Shown here piece after piece: positions 52,793 through 62,010 of a stretch of 64,000 nt of DNA. Position 1 is the first letter of the stretch, and each line of letters begins with the position of its first letter. Source of the stretch: Jonesia quinghaiensis DSM 15701. GTDB taxonomy: Bacteria > Actinomycetota > Actinomycetes > Actinomycetales > Cellulomonadaceae. The notes under the pieces are model-generated. The model was not told the origin of the DNA, searched no databases, and saw only the letters and a list, made by a program, of their open reading frames with translations. The stretch covers positions 1 through 64,000 of the forward strand of contig NZ_AUHN01000005.1 of the NCBI RefSeq assembly GCF_000423205.1, given 5' to 3'. The position numbers and the translations under genes were made by a program.

Positions 52793-52854
52793 TCGCCTGC
52801 TCGTGGAAGGGCTACCATGGTAAGATGGGTATCCGCGAAAGGGGACAACCGCTG

Positions 52855-53340
52855 ATGTCGTTCACAGTAGGGGAGACCGTCGTCTACCCGCACCACGGAG
52901 CTGCACTGATCGAAGAGATCAAGACGCGCACCATCCGAGGCGAAGACAAAACGTACTTAAAGCTGAGAGTCGCTCAAGGCGATCTCATTATTGAAGTTCC
53001 AGCCGACAACATCGACCTCGTTGGAGTGCGTGATGTCGTAGGTAAGGAAGGGCTCGACGAGGTCTTTGAGGTCCTCCGTGCCCCCTACACCGAAGAGCCA
53101 ACCAACTGGTCACGGCGCTACAAAGCAAACGTTGAGAAGATCGCCTCCGGTGATGTCATCAAGGTTGCTGAAGTTGTTCGTGACTTATCACGCCGCGACA
53201 CTGATCGTGGGCTCTCTGCCGGGGAGAAGCGTATGCTCGCCCGTGCTCGTCAGATTCTCGTGTCAGAGCTAGCTTTGGCTGAGCGCACGAGTGAAGATGA
53301 AGCAGAGACAATGCTTGATGGGGTTCTTGCTTCGTCATAA
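52855..53340 (+). CDS. carD: RNA polymerase-binding transcription factor CarD
   Basis: 161 residues. The N-terminal RNA-polymerase-interacting Tudor-like domain starts [20 protein letters not shown]; the C-terminal helical domain ([27 protein letters not shown]) contacts promoter DNA, with the conserved Trp in TNWSRRY. CarD stabilises the open complex at rRNA and many other promoters in actinobacteria. The frame is open to 52771, but the ATG at 52855 gives the family length and follows AAAGGGG. Its location upstream of ispD-ispF is the usual actinobacterial order, here with one extra gene between. Confidence 0.95.
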   Translation: MSFTVGETVVYPHHGAALIEEIKTRTIRGEDKTYLKLRVAQGDLIIEVPADNIDLVGVRDVVGKEGLDEVFEVLRAPYTEEPTNWSRRYKANVEKIASGDVIKVAEVVRDLSRRDTDRGLSAGEKRMLARARQILVSELALAERTSEDEAETMLDGVLASS

Positions 53341-53507
53341 TGTCCAGCGTGTGCATGTCACACCTGCGCAGGGACAGCAGCCGCCACCGTGCCCCGTTTG
53401 CGGGAATGCCGGGAGAGCGGCTGTTGTTGTGCTTGCCACCAGCGTCAAACGTTTAGTTGTACGCCGGCAAGGTCTAGCTGACCACACTATTGTGAGGAGT
53501 ACCGTTC

Positions 53508-54956
53508 ATGACCACACACTGTGAAGGTTATGAGTCCGAACCCCTCTTTGACGCGCAGCCTAACGAGGCCGTAACGCCACGTGGCTTCACCGTCCAGGGG
53601 AACCGTCCTGTGGATGACGCTTCAGAGCGCACCGTCACAGTGGGGGAGGTGTTGACCATTGACCTCAGCGCCCTTGATGTTTCTCCGCAAGCCGATGATA
53701 TTCATGTGCAATGGGAAAACGGTCACGTTGGTCCCACCTACCGTGTGCAGCCAGAGGACATCGGCACCACACTGCGCGCGGTAGCTGTTTTCGCTTCACC
53801 TCACGTAGAACCACTACGTGTTGAAGTTGAGCGAGCAGCTGTCGTTCCGGCTCCGGCGCCTAGCATCGACAGATCCTTGGTGAGTGTTGCGTCAATGGAT
53901 GACTCCGTTGCAGAAGTTGATGAAGAACCCACTCAGACGCTCAAGGACGCTCTTCTTGCCGCTGCAGCAGCTGGTACGCCCCCAACGGACGCCTCAGCAT
54001 TTTTTGCGCAAACATTCCCTGGCACGCGCCCATCTGTGGATGACGCCACAGAAGAAGAGGTACGTGGGCCAGCAGTCCGGGAACTTGTGCCAGTCAATGT
54101 TGCAGTTGACGCACAGGCTTTCTCCACCCCGGTAGACCACGTCGACGTTGCACTCGTCGTGAACGGCATTGTGATGCAACGCCAAGAAAACATTGCCCGA
54201 GTGCGCCTGGACGACATTGGCGGCCAAGTATCACTGCTCGCAGAAGACGGCAGTGAAGTGGACATGTTTCACACCACCCTGACACCACCAGCAGGAACAT
54301 CTGGATCGGTGGCTGCGGTGGAGATCAGCGCTGGGGTACGCGGCGGTGAGTTAGGGTCCACCCGCGTCACCGTGGGCGTCATCCGCGCTGGACGCACCCT
54401 CGCTTTGGAATCAGAACGTGGCGTGCAATTTGTTGAGCCGCGAGTAGGTGAAAAGTCGCGGGTGAAGATCCGCCCCGAGGATTTCTCTCCAGCCGCTGAT
54501 GAACTGTCATGGCAATGGCTTGTTGACTCACGCCCTGTGCGAGGCGCAACCAAAAAGACCTACCGGGTCCGTGCCAAAGACCGAGGTAAAGTCCTGAGCG
54601 CAGCTGTTTTGGCTCGCAAAGAAGGCCACTTACAAACCCTTGTTGAAGTGAATCTCGGTGTCGTTCTGCCCGCCGACGCCCAAGAATATTACGGCCCAGA
54701 CCTCACCATTGAGGGCACCCCATCAATCGGTCATGTCCTTGCCCTGACCGGTTTCGATGCCGCGTTGTTCGACAAGACACCCCGCAGTATTGATATCCAA
54801 TGGCTACGTGATGACCGCATTATCCGTGGCGCACACGAATGGACTTACACCATCACGTCAGCGGATTACGGTCATGACATCTGGGCGCGGGTGATCGCGA
54901 AGCGACCAGGGTACCGTGCCACTATTCTTTCGGCGCAGACGGTTTACGTCTCGTGA
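53508..54956 (+). CDS. Protein with three beta-repeat (Ig-like) units, no signal peptide
   Basis: 482 residues. Three copies of a repeat of about 60 residues are visible. They share the pattern WxxxxxxxxxxTYxVxxxDxGxxLxAxVxAxxxGY: about 60-115 (VQWENGHVGPTYRV), about 335-395 (WQWLVDSRPVRGATKKTYRV) and about 420-480 (IQWLRDDRIIRGAHEWTYTI). The middle is acidic and Ala/Thr-rich, followed by another beta domain. These repeats are usual in secreted actinobacterial wall and S-layer proteins, yet there is neither signal peptide nor membrane segment here. The gene lies between carD and ispD and overlaps the ispD start by 4 nt. Function unknown. Confidence 0.75.
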   Translation: MTTHCEGYESEPLFDAQPNEAVTPRGFTVQGNRPVDDASERTVTVGEVLTIDLSALDVSPQADDIHVQWENGHVGPTYRVQPEDIGTTLRAVAVFASPHVEPLRVEVERAAVVPAPAPSIDRSLVSVASMDDSVAEVDEEPTQTLKDALLAAAAAGTPPTDASAFFAQTFPGTRPSVDDATEEEVRGPAVRELVPVNVAVDAQAFSTPVDHVDVALVVNGIVMQRQENIARVRLDDIGGQVSLLAEDGSEVDMFHTTLTPPAGTSGSVAAVEISAGVRGGELGSTRVTVGVIRAGRTLALESERGVQFVEPRVGEKSRVKIRPEDFSPAADELSWQWLVDSRPVRGATKKTYRVRAKDRGKVLSAAVLARKEGHLQTLVEVNLGVVLPADAQEYYGPDLTIEGTPSIGHVLALTGFDAALFDKTPRSIDIQWLRDDRIIRGAHEWTYTITSADYGHDIWARVIAKRPGYRATILSAQTVYVS

Positions 54957-55765
54957 CGCAAGCACCTCACCACGCCACACCACATACTGACGATGCCCAC
55001 CACACTGTGGTGGGCATCGTCACGGCCGCAGGTGCTGGTACCCGGTTGGGTTACAGCATGCCTAAAGCCCTCGTGCCCCTTGACCCAGAAAACCCCGACA
55101 CCGCACTGGTCGTTGAGGCAGTGCGTCGGATGCTGGGTGTTGAGGGGATGGCTGAGCTTGTTGTGACAGCGCCGCAAGAGCATCGTGCGTTGTGTGCCAC
55201 GCTGCTGGCACGTTGCTTCCCTGACCACGGTGAACGCATCACCGTGGTAACTGGGGGCGCCACCCGCCAAGCATCGGTAGCTTGTGGTGTTGAAGCTCTC
55301 GCTGCGCGTTCAGCGCGCAGCGACACGGCTAAGCCCGTGATCGTGTTGGTGCATGACGCCGCCCGTGTGTTAGCACCCACCGCCATGATGCAACGCCTCG
55401 TTGACACGGTTGCAGCAGGGCATGACGCGGTCATCCCTGTGCTGCCAGTGGCAGACAGCATCGTGCGAGTGGGAGCAGCACGCGGCACAGAGAACTACCC
55501 CGTCGATGGGGCGGTAGACCGCCGTGACCTGCGGATTGTACAAACTCCGCAGGCTTTCCCGTTCCCTGTGTTAGCTCAGGCTCACGCCGCTTTTCACCAT
55601 GAGGGGCGCACTGAAATTACCGCTTTCACTGATGATGCGTCATTGGTTGCGGCCCACGGCCACAACGTTTTGGCTGTCATCGGCGACCACCACGCAGCCA
55701 AAGTCACCACACCAGCTGATCTTGTTCTCGCTCGACTCACCTACCAGCAGGAGACCCACCCATGA
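54953..55765 (+). CDS. ispD: 2-C-methyl-D-erythritol 4-phosphate cytidylyltransferase
   Basis: 270 residues. It adds CMP to methylerythritol phosphate in the MEP isoprenoid pathway. The CTP-binding signature is [21 protein letters not shown]; other marks are [28 protein letters not shown] and [11 protein letters not shown]. The GTG start overlaps the preceding stop as GTGA, giving a 17-residue extra N-terminus rich in His and Thr. A 33-nt perfect palindrome (54989-55021) covers the codons just before the signature, and in-frame GTG codons at 55007/55010 are a possible later start. ispF follows with a 4-nt overlap. Confidence 0.93.
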   Translation: MTQAPHHATPHTDDAHHTVVGIVTAAGAGTRLGYSMPKALVPLDPENPDTALVVEAVRRMLGVEGMAELVVTAPQEHRALCATLLARCFPDHGERITVVTGGATRQASVACGVEALAARSARSDTAKPVIVLVHDAARVLAPTAMMQRLVDTVAAGHDAVIPVLPVADSIVRVGAARGTENYPVDGAVDRRDLRIVQTPQAFPFPVLAQAHAAFHHEGRTEITAFTDDASLVAAHGHNVLAVIGDHHAAKVTTPADLVLARLTYQQETHP

Positions 55766-56250
55766 TCCCTCTCGTTGGCATTGGCACCGATGTGCACGCA
55801 TTCGCGTCACCTGACGCTCACCGTGAACTATGGCTGGGTGGAGTGTTTTTCCCTGGTGAATCGGGCCTTGATGGTCACTCTGACGCTGACGTTATCGCGC
55901 ATGCCGCTGCGGACGCACTGTTCTCAGCTGCTGGCCTGGGGGATCTGGGCTCAAACTTTGGCACCAGTGAACCACAGTGGGCTGGGGCCGCAGGTGCTGT
56001 CCTGTTGGAAGAAGCCGCCAACCGTGTCACCGGGGCGGGCTACCAGATCGGCAATATTGCGGTGCAGCTTGTGGGGAACCGACCCAAAGTTGGGCCACGA
56101 CGCGCTGACATGGAAACTGCCATGACCCAGGCGGCCGGTGCACCGGTACGGATCTCCGCCACAACCACAGACGCTTTGGGTTTCACCGGCCGCGGCGAAG
56201 GTTTAGCGGCGATCGCCACTGCCCTTGTTGTTGCGCAACCGGCTCACTGA
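55762..56250 (+). CDS. ispF: 2-C-methyl-D-erythritol 2,4-cyclodiphosphate synthase
   Basis: 162 residues. It closes the cyclic diphosphate in the MEP pathway. Metal ligands are in GIGTDVH (Asp10, His12) and DGHSDADV (His39-type); the [13 protein letters not shown] and [17 protein letters not shown] stretches complete the signature. The length is standard. Its ATG overlaps the ispD stop, the usual pair. The last 48 nt overlap the end of the convergent TetR gene, an uncommonly long overlap. Confidence 0.95.
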   Translation: MIPLVGIGTDVHAFASPDAHRELWLGGVFFPGESGLDGHSDADVIAHAAADALFSAAGLGDLGSNFGTSEPQWAGAAGAVLLEEAANRVTGAGYQIGNIAVQLVGNRPKVGPRRADMETAMTQAAGAPVRISATTTDALGFTGRGEGLAAIATALVVAQPAH

Positions 56251-56790
56251 CCGTTCAGGCGCCGTCAGCGCACTTAACGTGGCGCACAACTCCTCGAAAG
56301 ACCGGTCGAGGCTTTGCGGTATTCCAAAACCGCCGCTGTGCTCCAACGACACAAAACCATGTAACGCAGAGCGAATAATCCGCACCTGATCCACCACTGC
56401 TGTGGGTGACAACCCAGCAGGGAGCGTCGCGGCAATGATGGCAACAATGCGGTGAGCGGTGTCTTGCGCTTCTTCGGTGCGAAAGAGGTGGGGGCGTTGG
56501 GTTGTTGTGTACAGGCCGGGATGGTTGGTGGCGAAGGAACGGTAAGCGTGAGCTAACCCTCGGAGTGTGCCGTCAGCTGCGCGTAGGCTGCGTTCAAACA
56601 GGACGAGTGCGTCTGCTGCTATGGCGCATTGCAAATCTTCGAGGTTGCGGACGTGTTTGTACATGCTTGGTGGGGCAACACCGTAGTGCCGGGCGAGGGA
56701 GTGGAGGGTGACGGAGTCTAAACCGTCTTCGTCAGCCATTGCCATTGCCGTGGTGACAAGTTTCTTACGGGTGAGACCCACTCGTGGCAT
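56203..56790 (-). CDS. TetR-family transcriptional regulator
   Basis: 195 residues. The N-terminal helix-turn-helix is [32 protein letters not shown], and the C-terminal ligand domain (about 75-180) looks like the TetR_C_33/WHG type. Such regulators usually repress a neighbouring gene when no ligand is bound. The nearest candidate is the FAD oxidase encoded just upstream on the same strand (54 nt between its stop and this start). The C-terminal coding end runs 48 nt into ispF on the other strand. The ligand is unknown. Confidence 0.82.
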   Translation of the reverse strand: MPRVGLTRKKLVTTAMAMADEDGLDSVTLHSLARHYGVAPPSMYKHVRNLEDLQCAIAADALVLFERSLRAADGTLRGLAHAYRSFATNHPGLYTTTQRPHLFRTEEAQDTAHRIVAIIAATLPAGLSPTAVVDQVRIIRSALHGFVSLEHSGGFGIPQSLDRSFEELCATLSALTAPERSVSRLRNNKGSGDRR

Positions 56791-56844
56791 GGTTGTTCCG
56801 TTCGCGAAGGTAAAGGACGGCGATGTCCAGCATAACGGGGAAGA

Positions 56845-58281
56845 CTACGAAACGCGGCCAAACACCTTATTGGTGTAGTGGTTGGTGAACGTTCCCCGTG
56901 GGTCAAGTGATGCACGTAGATCGTGGAAGTCGCCAAAGTGAGGGTAAAGCTGCGCGAAGTCCTCACTGCCTAGGGTGTGCATCTTCCCCCAGTGGGGGCG
57001 GCCACCAACGCTGCGGAACACTTCTTCCACCGTATCGAAGTACTCCCGGTAGCGACTGTGCTGGTACTGGTGAATGGCCACATACGCGGTGGTGCGGCCC
57101 TGTGCAGGGGAGAGCCACAGGTCATCTGCGGCGCCGGTCCTGACTTCCACGGGGAACTGCACAGAAAAATCTTTCCGGTTGGCGATCCGCATGACATCAA
57201 CAAACGTGTCATGGAGTGCCTCAAGAGGGATGGCGTATTCCATTTCCACGAACTTCACACGCCGTTGGCTGACGAAAACCTCATGGGATGGCGCAACGTA
57301 TTCGCGTGCGGTGAGTGCGCGGGAAGCCAAAATGTTGACGGGCGCCGCTAGCGCTGGAACCCGTGCGGACAACGAGTTGGTGAATTGGAAAAGCCCATTG
57401 GCAAGGAGTTCTTCATCAATCCATGCGCGGGTGTCATGAACGAGTTGAGTGGCCCGGTGGGGTTTCTGTTCGGCGTCGACCGGTACACGGTTGCTGGTTT
57501 TGAGGAGCGTGCCGGTGGTGCCAGGAAACCAAAAGAACTCCATGTGGTCGTTGCTGTGGATCAGGCCATCTGGCCCGTTGAGTGATTCAAGGACCTCAGC
57601 AAGAGGAGTTGGTTTGTCGTGGGCGTGTAGGTGAAACGCTGGCACGCATCGTAGTGTCACCGCAATAATGATGCCTAAAGCGCCAAGGCTGACTGCGACA
57701 GCGGGCAGTAGGTGTGCGTTTTTGTGTGGTGATATTTCCATGATTTCGCCACTTGCCACCAGGATACGTACCCCGTAAACAAACCCTGCGAGCCCGGGAA
57801 GGTTCACCCCGGTGCCGTGGGTTCCGGTGGAAAAAGCTCCTGCGAGCGACTGAAGGTCAATATCTCCAAGGTTCGCTAAAGCAAGATTGTGACCAGCAAG
57901 GATGCTATTGAGTTCTTGCAGGCGAATACCTGCACCCACTGTGACGAGGTGTTCACCTGGGTTGTCCGGGTGAGGGAACATCGATTCCACGGCGGTGAAA
58001 TGTTCCAGGCTCACCTGAATGCCATTGGTGGCAGCTGCTGGTGAAAATGAGTGGCCTGCCCCCACTACCCGAATGCGTTCACCTGTCGCGACAGCACGGT
58101 CTACGGTGCGCAGTAGGGCGGTGGCGTCAGGAGGCGCTGTGGTGAGGCGTGGTCGGCTCGTTACTGTCCCAGCCCAGTTGGTCCATGTGGTGTCCCACGT
58201 GCGTTGGCGGCGGGAATAGCTTTGTGATGTCTCCTGCGCGAAACCCCATAGCGTTGAGTCGCGGTCTTGCGCGTCATCCAT
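56845..58281 (-). CDS. FAD-linked sugar-1,4-lactone oxidase (D-arabinono-/L-gulonolactone oxidase family)
   Basis: 478 residues. FAD_binding_4 domain (about 45-215) with RIRVVGAGHSFSPAAATNGI and GTHGTG, then the C-terminal ALO domain with the PHWGKMHTL signature, which identifies aldonolactone oxidases. Actinobacterial relatives oxidise L-gulono- or xylitol-type substrates or alditols; the exact one is not known. No covalent-FAD His can be assigned with confidence from the text. The gene is divergent from the racemase-fold enzyme with about 69 nt between starts, and a TetR gene follows. Confidence 0.85.
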   Translation of the reverse strand: MDDAQDRDSTLWGFAQETSQSYSRRQRTWDTTWTNWAGTVTSRPRLTTAPPDATALLRTVDRAVATGERIRVVGAGHSFSPAAATNGIQVSLEHFTAVESMFPHPDNPGEHLVTVGAGIRLQELNSILAGHNLALANLGDIDLQSLAGAFSTGTHGTGVNLPGLAGFVYGVRILVASGEIMEISPHKNAHLLPAVAVSLGALGIIIAVTLRCVPAFHLHAHDKPTPLAEVLESLNGPDGLIHSNDHMEFFWFPGTTGTLLKTSNRVPVDAEQKPHRATQLVHDTRAWIDEELLANGLFQFTNSLSARVPALAAPVNILASRALTAREYVAPSHEVFVSQRRVKFVEMEYAIPLEALHDTFVDVMRIANRKDFSVQFPVEVRTGAADDLWLSPAQGRTTAYVAIHQYQHSRYREYFDTVEEVFRSVGGRPHWGKMHTLGSEDFAQLYPHFGDFHDLRASLDPRGTFTNHYTNKVFGRVS

Positions 58282-58350
58282 GAGGGAAGTCTAAACGGTG
58301 GGGACGGATGGGGCGATAGACTCACCGATATGTCCAATGGTGGAGGGAAT

Positions 58351-59547
58351 ATGTCTAGCGCACCTTTGTCCCGTAGGCTCTCGCAAGCAACCAAGCATCT
58401 TCCTGCACCGGTGTGCGTAGTTGATGGTGACGCAGTGCTACGCAACGCTGATGAGTTGGTGGCACGGGCAGCGGGTCACCCTATTCGTCTAGCCACGAAA
58501 TCACTGCGGGTGCGGGGCGTGATAGAAACTCTGTTGGTGCGTGACGGGTTTCGTGGGCTGATGGCTTATTCTCTGCGTGAAGCGTTGTGGTTGTTTGGTC
58601 ACGGGTTGCGCGACATTCTTGTTGCCTACCCCAGCGTGGACACCGATGCGCTGCGTGAATTGGCGGAACACCCGCAAGCACGTGAGCACATCACATTGGT
58701 GGTGGATTGTGTGGAGCACATCGCGATGATTGCTGCTGCGCAACCAGGTACCCCAGTGCGGGTTGTTCTTGACGTTGATGCGTCTCTTCACATTTTTGAA
58801 CGACTACCGCGCCCGTTACACATCGGGGTGCGGCGCTCGCCGTTGCACTCTCCCAACCAGGTGGCTGAGTTCGCGCAGCTTTGCCGCAGGTCACCGGCAA
58901 TAAAGGTGGTGGGGGCGATGTTTTATGATGCGCAGATCGCTGGCCTTCCCGATGCTTCAGCGTTGCACCGCGTGATGAAAAGCCTGTCCCACGCCGAGCT
59001 CACAGAGCGCCGCCAGGAGTGTTGTGCTGCGCTTGCCGCTGAGGTTGGTCCGTTGGAGCTGGTCAATGTTGCTGGTACCGGGTCGCTGCATCGTTATGGG
59101 GGTGCACAAGAAATTACCGAGGTGACAGCTGGTTCTGGCATTTTCCATCCCGCACTTTTTGACGCATACGATGTGCCGCCGCCGTTGGGGCAGGCGCTAG
59201 AGCCTGCCGTGTTTCTTGGGCTCGATGTGGTGCGACGACCCGCGCCGGGCATTGTGACCGCGTTTTCAGGCGGGTATGTGGCGTCTGGCCCTGCGGGGCG
59301 TAATCGTTTGCCGCGCCCTGTTGAACAGTGGCTGCGGTTGACGCGTAGCGAAGGTGCAGGTGAGGTGCAAACGCCGGTGCGCGTAGCGAAGGGGCATCAC
59401 TCGCCGAAAGTGGGGGAGCGGGTGTGGTTGCGTCATGCGAAAGCCGGCGAGCAGATGGAACGGTTCACCCACGTGCATCTTATGCATGACGGCGCTGTGA
59501 CGAGTGCGATGCCGACGTATCGAGGTGAGGGAGTGTCATTCGGGTAG
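58351..59547 (+). CDS. PLP-dependent alanine-racemase-fold enzyme (D-threonine aldolase/amino-acid deaminase like)
   Basis: 398 residues. The N-terminal barrel of the alanine racemase fold binds PLP through the Lys50 in RLATKSLRVRG; conserved parts are VLDVDASL, HIGVRRSPLHS and ELVNVAGTGSLHRYGG. The C-terminal beta domain carries KGHHSPKVGERVWLRHAKAGE, in which the His residues resemble the metal site of D-threonine aldolases. Likely substrates are D-amino or beta-hydroxy amino acids; the annotation amino acid deaminase is also used for such proteins. The ATG at 58351 is chosen because GGAGG lies 4-9 nt upstream; the frame is open to 58267. Confidence 0.8.
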   Translation: MSSAPLSRRLSQATKHLPAPVCVVDGDAVLRNADELVARAAGHPIRLATKSLRVRGVIETLLVRDGFRGLMAYSLREALWLFGHGLRDILVAYPSVDTDALRELAEHPQAREHITLVVDCVEHIAMIAAAQPGTPVRVVLDVDASLHIFERLPRPLHIGVRRSPLHSPNQVAEFAQLCRRSPAIKVVGAMFYDAQIAGLPDASALHRVMKSLSHAELTERRQECCAALAAEVGPLELVNVAGTGSLHRYGGAQEITEVTAGSGIFHPALFDAYDVPPPLGQALEPAVFLGLDVVRRPAPGIVTAFSGGYVASGPAGRNRLPRPVEQWLRLTRSEGAGEVQTPVRVAKGHHSPKVGERVWLRHAKAGEQMERFTHVHLMHDGAVTSAMPTYRGEGVSFG

Positions 59548-59566
59548 GGGCGAGGTGAGGTGTGCG

Positions 59567-60577
59567 CTAGGGCGATGTTGGTGGGGCGCAGGAAGCCCGG
59601 ACAACGAGGTGTGTAGGCATGATGATGTTGGTGACGGTTTCTCGCCCAGCGATGATGTCATCAAGCATGTGCAGTGCTAGTGCGCCCATCTCTTGCAGTG
59701 GTTGCGCCATGGTGGTGAGGGGGATGCGGAAAAGGGCAGCGTCTGGGACGTTGTCGAAACCTACCACGGAGAGGTCCTCTGGGACGGACAGCCCCAAAGA
59801 TTCGGCGACGTTTATCACCTGAATTGCGGAGAGGTCGTTGGCTGCAAATATTGCTGTGGGTGGCTGTGGGCTGGTGAGGATGCGTGTCGCCGGTTCGATG
59901 GACAGCTCCGGCTGGTAACCACCCTCCCCAAAGTATTCGGGGCGTACATCTACCCCGGCTGCGGCCATGGCATCTCGAAAACCGGCTTCGCGTTCGGTGG
60001 AGGACTGCAACCCTTGGCGTCCGCCTAGGAAACCAATACGCCGATGCCCGAGAGACAGCAGGTGGTTGGTTGCGGTCACTGCGCCGGTGTAACTGTCGCA
60101 GCGCACGGTGGGCAGGCTTGAGGTGCCTAAGTGTGGGTCGATTGCTACTACGGGGATGGCGAAACTGCTTTCTCCGCCGGTGGGTGTGACGATGACGGCC
60201 CCGTCGATGAGGGTGCCGGAGAGGCGGGAGAGGTGTTTGCGTTCCCAGTCGGGTGTTTGTGCGGAGCCGCCTTTGCCGCTGTATGCCAGTAGTTCGTAGT
60301 CCGTCTTTTTGATTGCTGCCCCGGCGCCTTTAAGGAGTTCTGTGGAGAAGGGCTCGAATTCGGCAACGAGCATACCGAGTACTCCGCTTTTTCCACTGCG
60401 TAGTGATTGTGCGCCAAGGCTTGCCTCGTATCCAAGGTCAGCGATGACTTGGCGGACGTGCTGGGTGCGTGCGGGGGAGATGCCGTCTTTGTTGTTGACG
60501 ACTTTGGAGACGGTGGCCACGGACACCCCAGCGGTCCGGGCGACATCGGCCATGGTGACGCGAGGTGTTGTGTTCAC
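59567..60577 (-). CDS. LacI-family transcriptional regulator of the sugar transporter
   Basis: 336 residues. The N-terminal LacI DNA-binding domain reads MADVARTAGVSVATVSKVVNNK, followed by a hinge helix and a periplasmic-binding-like sugar-sensing domain with LGHRRIGFLGG and TAIFAANDLSAIQVINVA. It is divergent from the sugar-binding-protein gene, and the shared promoter region holds three AACGTT-centred boxes spaced 12 bp apart, so it most likely represses the transporter and itself until an inducer (a beta-glucoside or oligosaccharide is a guess) is present. Confidence 0.92.
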   Translation of the reverse strand: MNTTPRVTMADVARTAGVSVATVSKVVNNKDGISPARTQHVRQVIADLGYEASLGAQSLRSGKSGVLGMLVAEFEPFSTELLKGAGAAIKKTDYELLAYSGKGGSAQTPDWERKHLSRLSGTLIDGAVIVTPTGGESSFAIPVVAIDPHLGTSSLPTVRCDSYTGAVTATNHLLSLGHRRIGFLGGRQGLQSSTEREAGFRDAMAAAGVDVRPEYFGEGGYQPELSIEPATRILTSPQPPTAIFAANDLSAIQVINVAESLGLSVPEDLSVVGFDNVPDAALFRIPLTTMAQPLQEMGALALHMLDDIIAGRETVTNIIMPTHLVVRASCAPPTSP

Positions 60578-60608
60578 CTGTCCATTATAGGGATACTCCC
60601 GCGTTTAC

Positions 60609-60641
60609 GATAACGTTATCGAAAACGTTACCGATAACGAT
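60609..60641. promoter_or_regulatory. Three LacI-type operator boxes in 12-bp phase
   Basis: GATAACGTTATC (60609-60620) is a perfect palindrome. AACGTT at 60624-60629 and AACGAT at 60636-60641 are further boxes. Their centres are 12 bp apart (60614/15, 60626/27, 60638/39). A TTGACT that could be a -35 begins at 60641 and touches the last box. Confidence 0.7.
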
Positions 60642-60707
60642 TGACTATTTACCCTGTTGTCCCGCACGATAGTTATGCACATCACTCAATGACGAGGAGA
60701 TTCCCGC

Positions 60708-62003
60708 ATGAAGCGCACCACAACCCTGCGATACGTCGCCGCAGCAGCAGCGATCTCAATGCTCGCAACAGCTTGTTCTGGAGGCTCAGACAACGAGACC
60801 ACCAACGCAGATGGCGACACCGTCATCACCTGGTGGCACAACTCCAACACAGACCCTGGCAAGGGCTACTACGAGGACGTTGTCCAACAGTTCGAGGCTG
60901 ACAACCCAGGTGTAGAAATCCGCATCGAAGCGATGCAACACGAAGACATGGGCACCAAACTCGAAGCAGCCTTCCAATCAGGCGACCTCCCAGACATTTA
61001 CATGGAACGAGGCGGCGGAGAACTCGCTGACCACGTTTCCGCTGGCCTGACCAAAGACCTCAGCGAAGCCACCGCAGACACCATCAGCAAACTCGGTGGT
61101 TCAGTGGCTGGATGGCAAGTCGACGGAAAAACCTACGGCCTGCCCTTCTCCATGGGGGTAGTTGGCTTCTGGTACAACAAATCCCTCTTCGCCGAGGCGG
61201 GAATCGACACAGCCCCCACCACCATGGACGAGCTGTACACCGCGGTCGACAAACTCAAAGCAGCAGACATCGAACCCATCTCCGTCGGAGCAGGGGACAA
61301 ATGGCCAGCAGCCCACTACTGGTACTACCTGGCACTGCGCCACTGCTCACAAGAAGTCCTGCAATCGTCAGTAACCACACTGGACTTCCAAGACCAATGC
61401 TTCGTCGACGCGGGAACCAGCCTCGAACAACTCGTCGCAGCTGAACCCTTCAACGCCGGGTTCCTCTCCACCCCAGCACAATCAGGTCCAACCAGCGCAT
61501 CAGGTCTCCTAGCAACTGGCAAAGTTGCCATGGAACTAGCCGGACACTGGGAACCAGGCGTCATGCAAGGACTCACCGAAGACAACACCGGGCTTGGTGA
61601 AGACACCGGCTGGTTTGCCTTCCCCGCTGTCACCGGTGGTGCAGGAGACTCCGCAGCGCAACTTGGTGGCGGTGACGCGTGGTCAGTTTCCCACGACGCC
61701 CCAGACGTAGCCGTGGAGTTTGTGGAATACCTCCTCTCCGATGAAGTTCAACAAGGCTTCGCAGAACTCGGCATGGGCTTGCCCACTAACCCTGCAGCCT
61801 CCAGCTTTGTGGAAGACCCAGCGCTCGCAGACCTCCTTGCTGTGCGTGACGCCGCCCCATTTGTTCAGTTGTACTTTGACACCGCGTTTGGAACCTCCGT
61901 TGGTGGTGCGATGAACGACGAAATCGCCCTCGTATTCGCAGGTCAATCCAGTGCACAAGGTATTGTCGACGCCACCCAGAGCGCCGCAGACGCAGAGAAG
62001 TGA
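60708..62003 (+). CDS. Sugar ABC transporter substrate-binding lipoprotein
   Basis: 431 residues, SBP_bac family 1. The lipobox is ATAC with Cys23; the mature part begins with an acidic Asn/Thr-rich spacer. Family marks are ITWWHNSNTDPGKGYYEDVVQQF, LEAAFQSGDLPDIY, YGLPFSMGVVGFWYNKSLFAEAG and the C-terminal GGAMNDEIALVFAGQ. The presence of a LacI gene and a probable glycoside hydrolase gene suggests uptake of a plant-type oligosaccharide such as cellobiose or xylobiose (inference). GAGGAG precedes the ATG, and the operon continues with two permeases. Confidence 0.9.
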   Translation: MKRTTTLRYVAAAAAISMLATACSGGSDNETTNADGDTVITWWHNSNTDPGKGYYEDVVQQFEADNPGVEIRIEAMQHEDMGTKLEAAFQSGDLPDIYMERGGGELADHVSAGLTKDLSEATADTISKLGGSVAGWQVDGKTYGLPFSMGVVGFWYNKSLFAEAGIDTAPTTMDELYTAVDKLKAADIEPISVGAGDKWPAAHYWYYLALRHCSQEVLQSSVTTLDFQDQCFVDAGTSLEQLVAAEPFNAGFLSTPAQSGPTSASGLLATGKVAMELAGHWEPGVMQGLTEDNTGLGEDTGWFAFPAVTGGAGDSAAQLGGGDAWSVSHDAPDVAVEFVEYLLSDEVQQGFAELGMGLPTNPAASSFVEDPALADLLAVRDAAPFVQLYFDTAFGTSVGGAMNDEIALVFAGQSSAQGIVDATQSAADAEK

Positions 62004-62010
62004 GATCACC

